This document shows, in pieces, positions 25,875 to 35,235 of a DNA stretch of 64,000 nucleotides. The stretch covers positions 2,455,164 to 2,519,163 of the forward strand of contig NZ_CP037452.1 in the NCBI RefSeq assembly GCF_007754425.1, given 5' to 3'. Source of the stretch: Gimesia fumaroli (lineage in GTDB: Bacteria; Planctomycetota; Planctomycetia; Planctomycetales; Planctomycetaceae). Every line of letters starts with the position of its first letter. Position 1 is the first letter of the stretch. The position numbers and the translations under genes were made by a program. The notes beneath the pieces are model-generated. The model worked only from the letters and a program-made list of their open reading frames with translations, made no database searches and had not been told where the DNA came from.

Positions 25875-27008
25875 ATGGACTCAGTGAAACAGTGCTTGAT
25901 CAATAATACCGTTGATGTCAAAGAGACGATTCGTGCAATCGAAGCTGGTAGAAAAGGCATTGCAGTTGTCGTCGATTCTAACGGATATCTGCAGGGAGTA
26001 GCTACCGATGGAGACGTCCGTCGAGGTCTACTGGCCGGAGTCAAGTTAAAGGATCCTGTAACCGCGATCATGAATCGCAAACCAACCAAAGCCGTATCCA
26101 GCATGTCGCAGTCCACAATTATTGAACTTCTGCAGCAGAGTGGCTTGGAAGCGCTTCCGCTGGTGGATGCAGATAATTATGTCGTTGAAGTCGTCCTGTT
26201 GACAGATATAACACAGGAATCAAGTCCGGGGCAGGCCTCGGGGTTCAGTAGTGCTCTGATTATGGCTGGTGGCGAAGGGCGCCGCTTACTGCCTCTGACA
26301 GAAAATATGCCTAAACCTCTGGTCGAAGTCGGCGGAATGCCTCTGATTGAGCGTCAGGTTCGCAAAGTTGCTGATGCTGGAGTGAGCCGGATCTATATTG
26401 CCGTCAATTATCTGGCGGAAATGATCGAATCACATTTGGGGAACGGCAACCAGTACGGTGTCGAAATTCAATATTTGCGCGAAGAGCAAAAGCTGGGAAC
26501 CGCAGGTGCCGTCTCACTGATCAAAGACCCCCTCGATGGTCCGTTGTTATTAATGAACGGTGATGTTTTCACTTCGATCAATTTTCAATATTTACTCGAT
26601 TTTCACCTGATGCATGAGCCTTTAATGACGGTGGCGGCGATCGATTATCACGTCGAAATTCCTTACGGCGTGATTAAAACTGAGGGAGCATTTGCAAAAC
26701 GACTGGAAGAAAAACCTTCTCAGCAGTTTTTGTGTAATGCCGGTATCTATGCGATTTCTCCCGAAGCGGTCAGCCGGGTGCCTCAAAATCAACCATATAA
26801 CATGACGGATTTAATTGAACAAAGTATGGCGGAAGAAGCTGGCGTTGCTGTCTTTCCGGTACACGAATATTGGTCAGATATCGGTACGCATGCTGAGCTG
26901 GATAAAGCACGAACTGAATTGAAGATTGTGAAAGAGACACTCGGCGATTTGGAAGAATACGATGAAAATGACGTGAATATTGAACTCAATCATCGTAGAG
27001 CTGCGTAA
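25875..27008 (+). CDS. ptmE: CBS-domain sugar-1-phosphate guanylyltransferase (PtmE-like)
   Basis: ATG at 25875, with AGGT just upstream, is preferred over the in-frame TTG at 25851. The 377-residue protein has two N-terminal CBS motifs (about residues 8-110: AVVVDSNGYLQGVATDGDVR, LPLVDADNYVVEVVLLTDI). A nucleotidyltransferase domain follows (SALIMAGGEGRRLLPLTENM, with KPLVEVGG and LMNGDVF). This CBS-plus-nucleotidyltransferase layout is that of Campylobacter PtmE, which makes GDP-GlcNAc and commits the sugar to legionaminic acid. CBS domains usually sense adenosyl ligands, so activity may be allosterically tuned. It follows legG by 69 bp. Confidence 0.85.
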   Translation: MDSVKQCLINNTVDVKETIRAIEAGRKGIAVVVDSNGYLQGVATDGDVRRGLLAGVKLKDPVTAIMNRKPTKAVSSMSQSTIIELLQQSGLEALPLVDADNYVVEVVLLTDITQESSPGQASGFSSALIMAGGEGRRLLPLTENMPKPLVEVGGMPLIERQVRKVADAGVSRIYIAVNYLAEMIESHLGNGNQYGVEIQYLREEQKLGTAGAVSLIKDPLDGPLLLMNGDVFTSINFQYLLDFHLMHEPLMTVAAIDYHVEIPYGVIKTEGAFAKRLEEKPSQQFLCNAGIYAISPEAVSRVPQNQPYNMTDLIEQSMAEEAGVAVFPVHEYWSDIGTHAELDKARTELKIVKETLGDLEEYDENDVNIELNHRRAA

Positions 27009-27046
27009 CTGATTTGAATTCACTTTTTAAGTAAGAAATAGCGAGC

Positions 27047-28048
27047 ATGTCTGAGTCATTAACTGGGAAACAGGTACTGGTTACCGGAGCGGATGGGTTT
27101 ATTGGAAGTCATCTGGTCGAACAACTTGTCAGCAGCGGTGCCAAAGTGCGTGCACTCGTATATTATAATTCCTGGAACCAGATTGGCTGGTTGAATGATG
27201 TTTCGCAGGAAGTCCTGCAGTCCATCGAAATCATTCAGGGCGATATCCGTGATGCCGAACGCATTGCAGGCGCCGTCAAAGGCTGTGAGTACGTCTTCCA
27301 CTTATCCAGTCTCATAGCGATTCCCTATAGTTATGTCGCCGCACGCTCGTATGTTGATACAAATGTAACAGGCGCATTAAATGTCTTACAGGCCAGCCGA
27401 AATTCTGATGCTCTCACCAGGCTGGTGCATGTTTCCACTTCTGAAGTCTACGGAACGGCGCAACGTGTACCGATTGATGAAGATCATCCTCTAGTCGGTC
27501 AGTCCCCTTATTCAGCCAGTAAAATTGGTGCCGACAAAATGGCCGAGAGCTTTTATCTCTCCTTTGAATTACCCGTCGTGACGGCCAGACCATTTAATAC
27601 CTTCGGTCCCCGGCAGACCGCGCGGGCGGTGATTCCCACGATTGCCAGCCAGCTGCAGGCAGGGTGTACCGAATTAAAGCTGGGGGCATTGACACCAACC
27701 CGCGATTTCAATTTCGCCACCGATACTGCTGCCGGGATGATTTCCCTGGCGTTATGTAAAGAGGCAGAGGGTGAAGTTGTCAATATTGGCAGTGGTGAAG
27801 AATGGTCGATCGAAGAAACCGCCAAAATTCTGATGGAAGCCGTCGGACGTGAAGTGCCGATTATCTGTGACGAAGACCGCATTCGTCCGGAGAAAAGCGA
27901 AGTGAATCGTCTTCTGGCCGACACTACCAAGATCGCTCGCTTGACCGGCTGGAAAAGCCAGGTTCCTTTCAAAGAGGGACTCGCAAAGACGGCAGACTGG
28001 ATCGGTCGAAATATTCAACATTTCAACGCGGAGCGTTATACCATTTAA
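27047..28048 (+). CDS. legB: NAD-dependent 4,6-dehydratase (LegB family)
   Basis: This 333-residue extended SDR enzyme has the Rossmann motif GADGFIGS (residues 14-21), the active-site region STSEVYG and the catalytic pair YSASK (Y155, K159). Glu in TSEVYG is typical of 4,6-dehydratases. LegB turns the GDP- or UDP-linked GlcNAc into its 4-keto-6-deoxy form, the substrate of LegC. It starts 38 bp after ptmE and completes the pathway set in this locus. An AAGAAATAGCGAG stretch precedes the ATG. Confidence 0.88.
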   Translation: MSESLTGKQVLVTGADGFIGSHLVEQLVSSGAKVRALVYYNSWNQIGWLNDVSQEVLQSIEIIQGDIRDAERIAGAVKGCEYVFHLSSLIAIPYSYVAARSYVDTNVTGALNVLQASRNSDALTRLVHVSTSEVYGTAQRVPIDEDHPLVGQSPYSASKIGADKMAESFYLSFELPVVTARPFNTFGPRQTARAVIPTIASQLQAGCTELKLGALTPTRDFNFATDTAAGMISLALCKEAEGEVVNIGSGEEWSIEETAKILMEAVGREVPIICDEDRIRPEKSEVNRLLADTTKIARLTGWKSQVPFKEGLAKTADWIGRNIQHFNAERYTI

Positions 28049-28163
28049 TGGAAAACGCCTGGGAAACGACATTTTCGAGGATTTTAAACTTCGCCATGCA
28101 ACGGATTGTCAGGTTGAAAGCATGCTTGGAAGAACCTTTTAAGATTTCAGGAAGGTTCCCGAT

Positions 28164-29684
28164 TTGATGTCAAAACGATCCGTTTCCATGGCAGCCATGT
28201 TCGTCGCTCTTGCGATGATCCTGGGACGACTGACAGGACTCTTCCGCGTGCTGGGGCTGGCAACCGTCCTGGGAGTTTCGCATGCCAATGACCTGGCGAT
28301 CCTGGTAATTTCCGTCCCAGATATTCTCAATGCGATGTTAATCGGCGGTGCGATGGCTGCGGTTCTGGTACCAGAAATGCATCGTCGGGCGCAGGACGTT
28401 TCCGAGCAACAGGCCAATCAATTGATTGTGCAGACTTTTTTTGCAGTGGCCGGCGTTTCCAGCATGCTGGCTTTGATCCTGGCGATGTGCTCTACCTGGT
28501 TTACTCAAATCCTGGCTTCCGGATTTACGCCTTTTGAAATCAGTCAAGCCAGTCGCTTGATCATGATTGTTTTATTGGCTTTTCCGATCAGTGCCGTCAC
28601 CGCCGTGACGTCGGCTGTGTTACAAGGTCATCACAAACCGACGATTCCCGCATATGGAAATTTATTTTTCAATGTGATTCTGATTGCCGCCATTTTTCTA
28701 TGGGTTACCCCGGATCAGATTGAGGTTCTCGCCTGGGCTGTTGTCGCGGCAGTCTCTTTTCGGTTGCTGACACAGTTAATCAGCTGCTATTTCATTGGTG
28801 CATTTCGGGGGGGATTTGATTCGTTGTCTCGGTTTGCCACGCTGAATCGGGCCTTGATGATGAAGTATCTGCAGGCTTTAACGGCGATCGGGCTGGTTGT
28901 CGCCTTTCCTGTTGTCTCGCGGTCTTTTGCTTCCGCCTATGAAGGGGGCATCAGTCTGTTTGAATATGCGCAAAAACTGGTGGAGTTGCCTCGCGGATTA
29001 TTTGGAGCCATATTGACGATGGTGATTTTTCCCAGATTAAGCCGTACGTTCTCGGAAGGCAACGCCGGTGATAGTTCAAAATTGATCAGTCAGGCAGCGG
29101 GCTTAATTTTATTGATTACCATTCCTGTGACGGTTGCCGTGTATGGCTGTGCCGAACCTGTTGTTGCGCTGTTATTTGAACGAGGCATGTTTTCGGCAGA
29201 AGACGCTGCGAATACGGCCCGCTTGTTACAGATCGCGATTATGTCGATGCCAGCCTTGATACTTTCGATTCTCACAATGGATATCTTTTATTCGAGACAT
29301 GAAACAATTATTCCCTTTAAAATCAGTTTGCTCTCGTTGGTATGCCTGATTGTACTTTCACTTGTGCTGAGAGCATCGATGGGAATTTCCGGGATCATGC
29401 TGGCGTTCGTCGTGACCAGCTGGATTCATTTTTTAGGTTTGACCTTAGCATTACATCTGAAATTAAACGTCTCGGTGATCGAAGGGGTCGCCTTCAAGCA
29501 TTGCGCTGCCTTGATTCTGTTGATGGTAACCGGACTGTTGTTTTCGGCGATGATGATTAAGATGGTCGCGGAGCCTGTTTTATTGATTGTTTATTCTGGA
29601 ATGCTGGGGCTACTTTGTTTTGGGGCCGTTTTAGTGATCCTGAAGAACCATTTGCCACGTTTCAACAGGAAGCTGTCTTTATAA
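28164..29684 (+). CDS. murJ: MurJ/MviN-like lipid-linked oligosaccharide flippase
   Basis: This 506-residue protein has about 14 transmembrane helices and the MVF family opening (GRLTGLFRVLGLATVLGVSH, then NAMLIGGAMAAVLVPEM). MurJ flips lipid II. This copy sits in a glycan locus with no other flippase gene and could serve as the Wzx, or it could be the housekeeping MurJ. TTG at 28164 and ATG at 28167 are both possible, with AGGAAGG upstream. Its stop codon overlaps the next ATG (TAATG). Confidence 0.85.
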   Translation: MMSKRSVSMAAMFVALAMILGRLTGLFRVLGLATVLGVSHANDLAILVISVPDILNAMLIGGAMAAVLVPEMHRRAQDVSEQQANQLIVQTFFAVAGVSSMLALILAMCSTWFTQILASGFTPFEISQASRLIMIVLLAFPISAVTAVTSAVLQGHHKPTIPAYGNLFFNVILIAAIFLWVTPDQIEVLAWAVVAAVSFRLLTQLISCYFIGAFRGGFDSLSRFATLNRALMMKYLQALTAIGLVVAFPVVSRSFASAYEGGISLFEYAQKLVELPRGLFGAILTMVIFPRLSRTFSEGNAGDSSKLISQAAGLILLITIPVTVAVYGCAEPVVALLFERGMFSAEDAANTARLLQIAIMSMPALILSILTMDIFYSRHETIIPFKISLLSLVCLIVLSLVLRASMGISGIMLAFVVTSWIHFLGLTLALHLKLNVSVIEGVAFKHCAALILLMVTGLLFSAMMIKMVAEPVLLIVYSGMLGLLCFGAVLVILKNHLPRFNRKLSL

Positions 29685-30517
29685 TGCAGTATTTATTTAT
29701 TACGGATTGCCCTGAAATCGCACGTTATGTTGATCAATGTGGGGTCGACCGGATTTTTATCGACCTGGAAATCCTCGGGAAAGTCAAAAGGCAAGGTGGC
29801 AAAGATACTGTCATTTCCCGCCATAAACCGGAGAACGTTAAAAAAGTCAAGCAGGCGGTAACAAATGCAGAAGTCCTGGTGCGTTTGAATCCTTTGAGCT
29901 CCCGGTCAACGGAAGAAATCGAATCTGCCATCGAACAGGGCGCTGATTGTTTAATGCTGCCGATGTTCCGTTCTCTGGAAGAAGTTGAGTGGTTTTGTCA
30001 GCGTGTTGATTCTCGGGCGAAGGTTGTTCCGCTGGTAGAGACGGTGGGGGCCATGAATCAACTGGAGCAGATCGTGCAGGTTCCCGGTGTCTCTCAAATT
30101 CATATTGGTTTAAACGACTTGCATCTCGACCTGGAATTGAATTTCATGTTTGAACTGATGTCGAATGGCATGGTCGAGAAGATGGCGACTATTTGTAAGC
30201 ATGCCGGCATCCCCTTTGGGATTGGGGGCGTCTCCACAATGGATCAGGGGCTGGTCTCAGGGAAAATGGTATTGAGCGAACATGCTCGGCTGGGATCGGA
30301 ATGGGTTATTTTATCACGATCCTTCCATCAACGGGCGACGACCCTGGATGAGTTGCAGTCTCGCATTGATCTGAATGCAGAAATTCAGAAGGTAAATCAA
30401 ATCTATCAAACCTTGCTTGGTCGGTCTCAGTTCGAAATTGAACAGGACAAACAGGCCTTGTACTCAGCAATCAATGGCATCGCGTTCAGAAATCGCTCTG
30501 AGAGAAACGCTTCGTAA
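29684..30517 (+). CDS. HpcH/HpaI aldolase/citrate lyase-like protein
   Basis: The start is set at ATG 29684, which overlaps the murJ stop by one base (TAATG) and has AGGAAG upstream; an in-frame start 69 bp earlier would overlap murJ deeply. The 277-residue protein shows the TIM-barrel pattern of the HpcH/HpaI family: VPLVETVGAMNQLEQIVQVPG (the conserved Glu) and HIGLNDLHLDLEL (the Asp of the metal site). Members cleave or form C-C bonds of pyruvate- or acetyl-CoA-derived acids. Its role in a glycan locus is unclear; making or cleaving a keto acid substituent is possible. The family call is firm, the function is not. Confidence 0.75.
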   Translation: MQYLFITDCPEIARYVDQCGVDRIFIDLEILGKVKRQGGKDTVISRHKPENVKKVKQAVTNAEVLVRLNPLSSRSTEEIESAIEQGADCLMLPMFRSLEEVEWFCQRVDSRAKVVPLVETVGAMNQLEQIVQVPGVSQIHIGLNDLHLDLELNFMFELMSNGMVEKMATICKHAGIPFGIGGVSTMDQGLVSGKMVLSEHARLGSEWVILSRSFHQRATTLDELQSRIDLNAEIQKVNQIYQTLLGRSQFEIEQDKQALYSAINGIAFRNRSERNAS

Positions 30518-30606
30518 TTCGTACACTGAGATTCATCTCATTTTAATATTACTGGTTGGAACAATTCGCAGGATCACTTAATCCAGACACGAATGACAGA
30601 GAAAAA

Positions 30607-31707
30607 ATGACTGAAACATCAGATTCTCAGGCAGATCAGGAAAAAAGCAAACGTTTCAATATCATATTTCTGTGTTGCTGGATTGCCGCATTCGGGGTAA
30701 TTTCTTTACTCAATTATCTGGTGAATCTGTATGGAGAGTATGGGACCAAACTGTTTCGCCCTTTGGTTCAAACCCCGCGCAATGACAAAGTTTATCTGCT
30801 CTCACAACTGAGCCCCAAGCCGGAAGGGGTGGTCATCGGGTCCTCACGGGTGATGCGATTGGAGCCCGAATATTTAAAACCTGTTTTTGGATATGATTTT
30901 TTCAATTTCGGTGTGAATTCTGCCATGCCCGAAGATTATCTGGCCATTCTCAGGCACTATGAAGCGAGTCGTGGTAAGCCCCCGGAAATGGTGATTCTGG
31001 GAATTGATATCTACTCATTTACTGACGCCTTGCCGATGGATTCCCGTCTAATGAATTGTCCGGAGCTGATTAACAATCTGAGTGAGTTACAGGGAAGCAC
31101 TCTAGAGCAGTGGAAGCGGGGGATTGTGCGTAATGTGAAGCTATTCCGGGAAAACTTCAAGTATTCGCTGCTGAAAGATTCGTTGCGTACTTTGAAAATG
31201 GATCTGTGGGACGGCGGCAGAGCAGAGGGGCATTTCGATTTTCTCGAGAATGGGATGATGGTCGATCGGCTGACGAAGCAGCAGAACGCGGAGGGAACAT
31301 TCGATCTGGAGAAAGAGATCGCCTTTCATAAGAACGACTATGCCAGACGGTATGCCGGCTTTGAATCTCTCTCCCGGCAACGTTGTGATTATTTCGAAAC
31401 ATTTTTGAAAATCTGCGAAGAGAAGCAGATCAAACTGGTGATCTTTTTGACGCCCCTGCATCCTGATCTGGCATCTGACCTGGCGCAGAATACGACATTC
31501 ACGGAACGAAAAAAAGATGTCGTTGCTTATTTGAATGAGCAGTGTCTTAAGAACCGGATTCCATTTTATGAGTTCTCGGATATCAATTCATTCCAGGGAA
31601 TCGCAGATGAATTTCATGATGGTGTGCATGCAACCGTGATGAATAATCGACGAATCATTAATTGCATGGTCCCTCGCATAGCAGATAAGACTCAGAATGC
31701 TTTTTAA
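30607..31707 (+). CDS. SGNH-hydrolase-like membrane protein (AlgJ/AlgX-like partner of MBOAT)
   Basis: ATG 30607 is preferred over the in-frame TTG at 30556. The roughly 366-residue protein has one transmembrane helix (about residues 18-40, NIIFLCCWIAAFGVISLLNY). A periplasmic domain follows with GVVIGSSRVMRLEPEYL (SGNH-like nucleophile Ser) and a C-terminal D-x-x-H (HDGVHA). These proteins accept the acyl group from an MBOAT and pass it to the glycan. The MBOAT gene follows and overlaps it by 11 bp. A strict family name is not certain. Confidence 0.72.
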   Translation: MTETSDSQADQEKSKRFNIIFLCCWIAAFGVISLLNYLVNLYGEYGTKLFRPLVQTPRNDKVYLLSQLSPKPEGVVIGSSRVMRLEPEYLKPVFGYDFFNFGVNSAMPEDYLAILRHYEASRGKPPEMVILGIDIYSFTDALPMDSRLMNCPELINNLSELQGSTLEQWKRGIVRNVKLFRENFKYSLLKDSLRTLKMDLWDGGRAEGHFDFLENGMMVDRLTKQQNAEGTFDLEKEIAFHKNDYARRYAGFESLSRQRCDYFETFLKICEEKQIKLVIFLTPLHPDLASDLAQNTTFTERKKDVVAYLNEQCLKNRIPFYEFSDINSFQGIADEFHDGVHATVMNNRRIINCMVPRIADKTQNAF

Positions 31708-33097
31708 CAGTTATATCTTTGTTCTGGCTTTCCTGCCGATTGTACTTTTGGTCTGGTGGAGCCCCTTTTTATCAACGCGAATGAGGCTGATCAGTCTGGT
31801 TGCCGCAAGCTACACGTTCTATGGATGGTGGGACTACCGGTTTGTGCTGCTGCTGTTTGTCTCGACGATCATCGACTTCAAATGCGGCCAGCAAATTCAT
31901 AAAAATCTGATACCGAAACGCCGATTGTTCTGGCTGATTCTATCGCTCATTTCCAATCTGGGAATACTTGGTTTCTTTAAGTACTCCGGCTTCTTTGCCC
32001 GTTCCATGAATGCGCTGACGGACTGGATTGCCGGGGGAGGGGCGATACCCGTTCCCGAGATCATCCTGCCTGCCGGGATTTCATTTTACACATTCCAGAC
32101 GATGAGTTTTTCGATTGATGTATACCGGAAGCAGGCGCGGCCGACGGAAAGCTTCTGGCATTTCGCCGCATATGTCTCCATGTTCCCCCAGTTGATCGCG
32201 GGGCCCATCGTTCGCTACACCGAAATCGAAAGTCAGCTGAGATCAATTCCGGAGAAAATCGATCATAGTCAGTTTTCGCGGGGCATCTATTTCTTTGTCG
32301 TGGGGATGGTCCAGAAAGTTCTGTTTGCCGATCTGATCGCTGCGGCATTTGAACCCTTGCTGGAGAATTATCAGTCGCTGGCGCTCGTTGGGAGCTGGTT
32401 CTGCATGTTAGGCTACAGCTGCCAGCTTTACTTTGACTTTGCCGGTTACAGTAATATGGCAGTCGGTCTGGGACTGATGCTCGGTTTCTCATTTCCTCAG
32501 AATTTTGATTCTCCCTATCAGGCAACGAACATTTCCGACTTCTGGCGCCGCTGGCACATCACGCTTTCGAACTGGCTGCGCGATTATTTATTCATTCCAT
32601 TGGGAGGAAGTCGCGAAGGGCACTTTCGCACATTGCGCAACCTCGTGATTGTGATGTTTCTGGGGGGACTCTGGCATGGAGCGAACTGGACGTTCGTGGT
32701 TTGGGGACTGTACCATGGCAGCTTGTTAGCAATCTATTTTGCACTCCGTTCCTGGAAACAGATTCATGTTCCCGCTTTGCTCGGGCAAATGTTCACATTT
32801 TTGCTGGTGCTGATCGGCTGGGTAATCTTCCGGTCTACTGATCTGAGTATGTGTGGAAATCTGCTTGCCTCCATGGCCGGCATGCATGGAATTTACGGAC
32901 CTGCTGAGCATTGGACGGTGATCCAGGAGTCACTGCCGCTTCTGATCGCTTTATTACTGGTTGTCTTTTTTGTTCCGAATGCCTGGAAATGGAACTTCAG
33001 ACCTCAATGGCAGATGGCACTGGTTCTCAGTTCGCTGTTAGTCCTTTGTGTTTTGAGATTCAGCACTGAAAGTCCGTTTCTCTATTTTCAATTCTGA
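31697..33097 (+). CDS. MBOAT family O-acyltransferase (AlgI/PatA-like)
   Basis: This 466-residue protein has about 11 membrane helices and the MBOAT core: FYTFQTMSFSIDVYR, DFWRRWHITLSNWLRDYLFI with PLGGSR, and the catalytic His in GGLWHGANWTFVVWGLYHG. AlgI-type enzymes carry an acyl, usually acetyl, group across the membrane for O-acylation of an extracellular glycan. The SGNH-like gene upstream overlaps by 11 bp and is the expected transfer partner. The locus thus predicts an O-acylated polymer. Confidence 0.92.
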   Translation: MLFNSYIFVLAFLPIVLLVWWSPFLSTRMRLISLVAASYTFYGWWDYRFVLLLFVSTIIDFKCGQQIHKNLIPKRRLFWLILSLISNLGILGFFKYSGFFARSMNALTDWIAGGGAIPVPEIILPAGISFYTFQTMSFSIDVYRKQARPTESFWHFAAYVSMFPQLIAGPIVRYTEIESQLRSIPEKIDHSQFSRGIYFFVVGMVQKVLFADLIAAAFEPLLENYQSLALVGSWFCMLGYSCQLYFDFAGYSNMAVGLGLMLGFSFPQNFDSPYQATNISDFWRRWHITLSNWLRDYLFIPLGGSREGHFRTLRNLVIVMFLGGLWHGANWTFVVWGLYHGSLLAIYFALRSWKQIHVPALLGQMFTFLLVLIGWVIFRSTDLSMCGNLLASMAGMHGIYGPAEHWTVIQESLPLLIALLLVVFFVPNAWKWNFRPQWQMALVLSSLLVLCVLRFSTESPFLYFQF

Positions 33098-33254
33098 TCC
33101 TCAGGCTCGCTCCAATCGATTTCTCTGTCTGATTTGTTTTCTCGCTATTTGTAGAATCATACTGTAGACTAAGGGAGATCGGGGAAATGTTATCCGACGA
33201 TTGGGGTTCCATTCGTCGAAGTTGAATCAACGTACAAAGGATGTAGGATAACTG

Positions 33255-34199
33255 ATGAATTCTGTTTTAGTGACCGGGGGAGCCGGGTTTCTGGGTAGTC
33301 ACCTTTGTGATCGACTGATCCAACTGGGGAAAAACGTCATCTGCCTGGATAACTTCTTTACAGGCAGTAAGCAGAATATTGCGCATTTGATGGGCCATCC
33401 CCGGTTCGAACTGATGCGGCACGATATTGTGCATCCCATCTACCTGGAAGCCAGTGAAATTTATAATCTGGCCTGTCCTGCTTCTCCAGTGGCTTATCAG
33501 TACAACCCGATCAAAACCATCAAGACATCAACCGTAGGTATGGTGAATGTGCTGGGGCTGGCAAAACGCTGTCGAGCCAAGGTGTTGCACGCATCGACTT
33601 CTGAAGTGTATGGCGATCCGGCTGTCCATCCGCAGGTTGAAGAGTATTGGGGGCACGTCAATCCTCTAGGTCCCCGAAGTTGTTACGATGAAGGGAAACG
33701 CATCGCAGAATCGTTGTGTATGAATTATCACCAGGCACATCAGGTACCGATTCGGATTGTACGAATCTTTAATACTTATGGTCCGCGAATGGACCCGAAC
33801 GACGGTCGGGTGATTTCCAATTTCATCAATCAGGCACTTCGGGGAGAACCCCTGACCATTTATGGTAACGGCGAGCAGACGCGTTCGTTCTGTTATGTTG
33901 ACGATCTGATCGATGGCTTTCTGAAAATGATGGAGCAGGATGAGACCACCGGCCCCATTAATCTGGGGAATCCAGTTGAAAACAGTATGCTTGAACTGGC
34001 GGAAGCCGTTCTGCAGGTCGTTGATTCTGATTCACAGCTGGAGTACGAGGCTCTGCCGACCGATGACCCCCGGCAGCGTTGTCCCGATATCACCAAGGCA
34101 CGGAACCTCTTGCAGTGGGAGCCTCAAGTTTCTTTGAAAGAAGGGCTGACGAAGACGGTTGCTTATTATCAGGACCTTATGAAGCAGGAAACAGCATGA
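33255..34199 (+). CDS. uxs: UDP-glucuronate decarboxylase (UDP-xylose synthase)
   Basis: This 314-residue extended SDR enzyme has [14 protein letters not shown] at the N-terminus and the diagnostic UXS stretch [30 protein letters not shown] and Y-x-x-x-K (CYDEGKR) supply the catalytic residues, followed by [10 protein letters not shown]. It converts UDP-glucuronate to UDP-xylose. The gene ends in an ATGA overlap with a UDP-glucuronate 4-epimerase-like gene, so both nucleotide sugars are probably made for the same polymer. A ribosome binding site AAAGGATGTAGGAT precedes the ATG. Confidence 0.92.
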   Translation: MNSVLVTGGAGFLGSHLCDRLIQLGKNVICLDNFFTGSKQNIAHLMGHPRFELMRHDIVHPIYLEASEIYNLACPASPVAYQYNPIKTIKTSTVGMVNVLGLAKRCRAKVLHASTSEVYGDPAVHPQVEEYWGHVNPLGPRSCYDEGKRIAESLCMNYHQAHQVPIRIVRIFNTYGPRMDPNDGRVISNFINQALRGEPLTIYGNGEQTRSFCYVDDLIDGFLKMMEQDETTGPINLGNPVENSMLELAEAVLQVVDSDSQLEYEALPTDDPRQRCPDITKARNLLQWEPQVSLKEGLTKTVAYYQDLMKQETA

Positions 34200-35218
34200 G
34201 CCAGATACTGGTGACTGGTGCAGCCGGTTTTATCGGGTTTCACGTCACGTCCAAGTTGTTGTCCCTCGGTCATCAGGTGACGGGCGTTGATAATCTCAAC
34301 AGTCACTATGATGTGCAGTTAAAGCAAGCCCGCATCAATCAGATTCAGCATGACTCGTCGTTTCAGTTTATTGAGACCGATATTACTGATACCGATTCAA
34401 TGTTGCGTGTTTTCGACCAGGCGGCATTTGAAAAAGTGGTTCATCTGGCTGCAGAAGTCGGAGTGCGTAATTCGTTGCTCAAGCCGCTGGAGTATGTGCA
34501 AAGTAATGTTTTGGGCTTTGTCAATATATTAGAGCTCTGCAGAATCCATCAGGTGGCACATCTGGTTTACGCTTCCTCCAGTTCAGTTTATGGTGCAAAT
34601 CGGAAAACGCCGTATTCCACGCATGATCGTGTAGATCATCCGGTCAGTCTGTACGCTGCGACGAAACGGGCCGATGAATTAATCGCCCATAGCTACAGTC
34701 ATCTTTATGATTTGCCTACAACGGGGTTACGTTTTTTTACCGTTTACGGTCCCTGGGGGAGGCCTGATATGGCCGTCTTTCTGTTTACCAAGGCAATTCT
34801 GGAAGGGACGCCCATTAAAGTGTTCAATCACGGAAATTTAAAACGTGATTTTACTTATGTGGACGATATTGTGAACGGCGTATTGAGCGTGTTGGATGAC
34901 ATTCCGTCTCGGGATGAGGCAGCATCAACGGGCACGCCCGCTGAAACTGATGAACAGACCGAAGCGCCTTACCGGCTTTATAATATTGGGAACCACCAGC
35001 CAGTGGGACTCTCTCAACTAATCGATGTGATTGAACAGCGGATTGGCAAACCGGCGATTCGTGATAATTATCCGATGCAGCCCGGTGATGTGCTGGAAAC
35101 GTATGCGGATATCTCCGAACTTCAGCAGGCAGTCGGTTTCTCTCCCTCCACTTCGATTGAGGAAGGCATTGATCGATTTGTAGAGTGGTATCTGTCTTAC
35201 TACAGCTCAACTCAGTGA
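34196..35218 (+). CDS. UDP-glucuronate 4-epimerase-like NAD-dependent epimerase
   Basis: The start is set at ATG 34196, overlapping the uxs stop (ATGA); a longer in-frame reading begins inside uxs and adds no domain. The 340-residue SDR has [14 protein letters not shown], the active-site [11 protein letters not shown] and YAATKRADE (Tyr-x-x-x-Lys), and [17 protein letters not shown], typical of CapI/UDP-glucuronate 4-epimerases. It would make UDP-galacturonate. An Ala/Thr/Glu-rich insertion at about residues 240-262 ([20 protein letters not shown]) is not usual for the family and looks like a surface loop. Confidence 0.85.
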   Translation: MSQILVTGAAGFIGFHVTSKLLSLGHQVTGVDNLNSHYDVQLKQARINQIQHDSSFQFIETDITDTDSMLRVFDQAAFEKVVHLAAEVGVRNSLLKPLEYVQSNVLGFVNILELCRIHQVAHLVYASSSSVYGANRKTPYSTHDRVDHPVSLYAATKRADELIAHSYSHLYDLPTTGLRFFTVYGPWGRPDMAVFLFTKAILEGTPIKVFNHGNLKRDFTYVDDIVNGVLSVLDDIPSRDEAASTGTPAETDEQTEAPYRLYNIGNHQPVGLSQLIDVIEQRIGKPAIRDNYPMQPGDVLETYADISELQQAVGFSPSTSIEEGIDRFVEWYLSYYSSTQ

Positions 35219-35235
35219 ACTGACATCGCCTGTGC

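Noticed and set aside
29615-29684. Upstream start of the HpcH/HpaI-like gene inside murJ
   Set aside because: The TAATG junction at 29682-29686 with AGGAAG upstream is a better start; the longer reading has no domain content.
34079-34196. Long start of the UDP-glucuronate 4-epimerase-like gene inside uxs
   Set aside because: The added residues are a shadow of uxs. The Rossmann motif starts right after ATG 34196, which overlaps the uxs stop.
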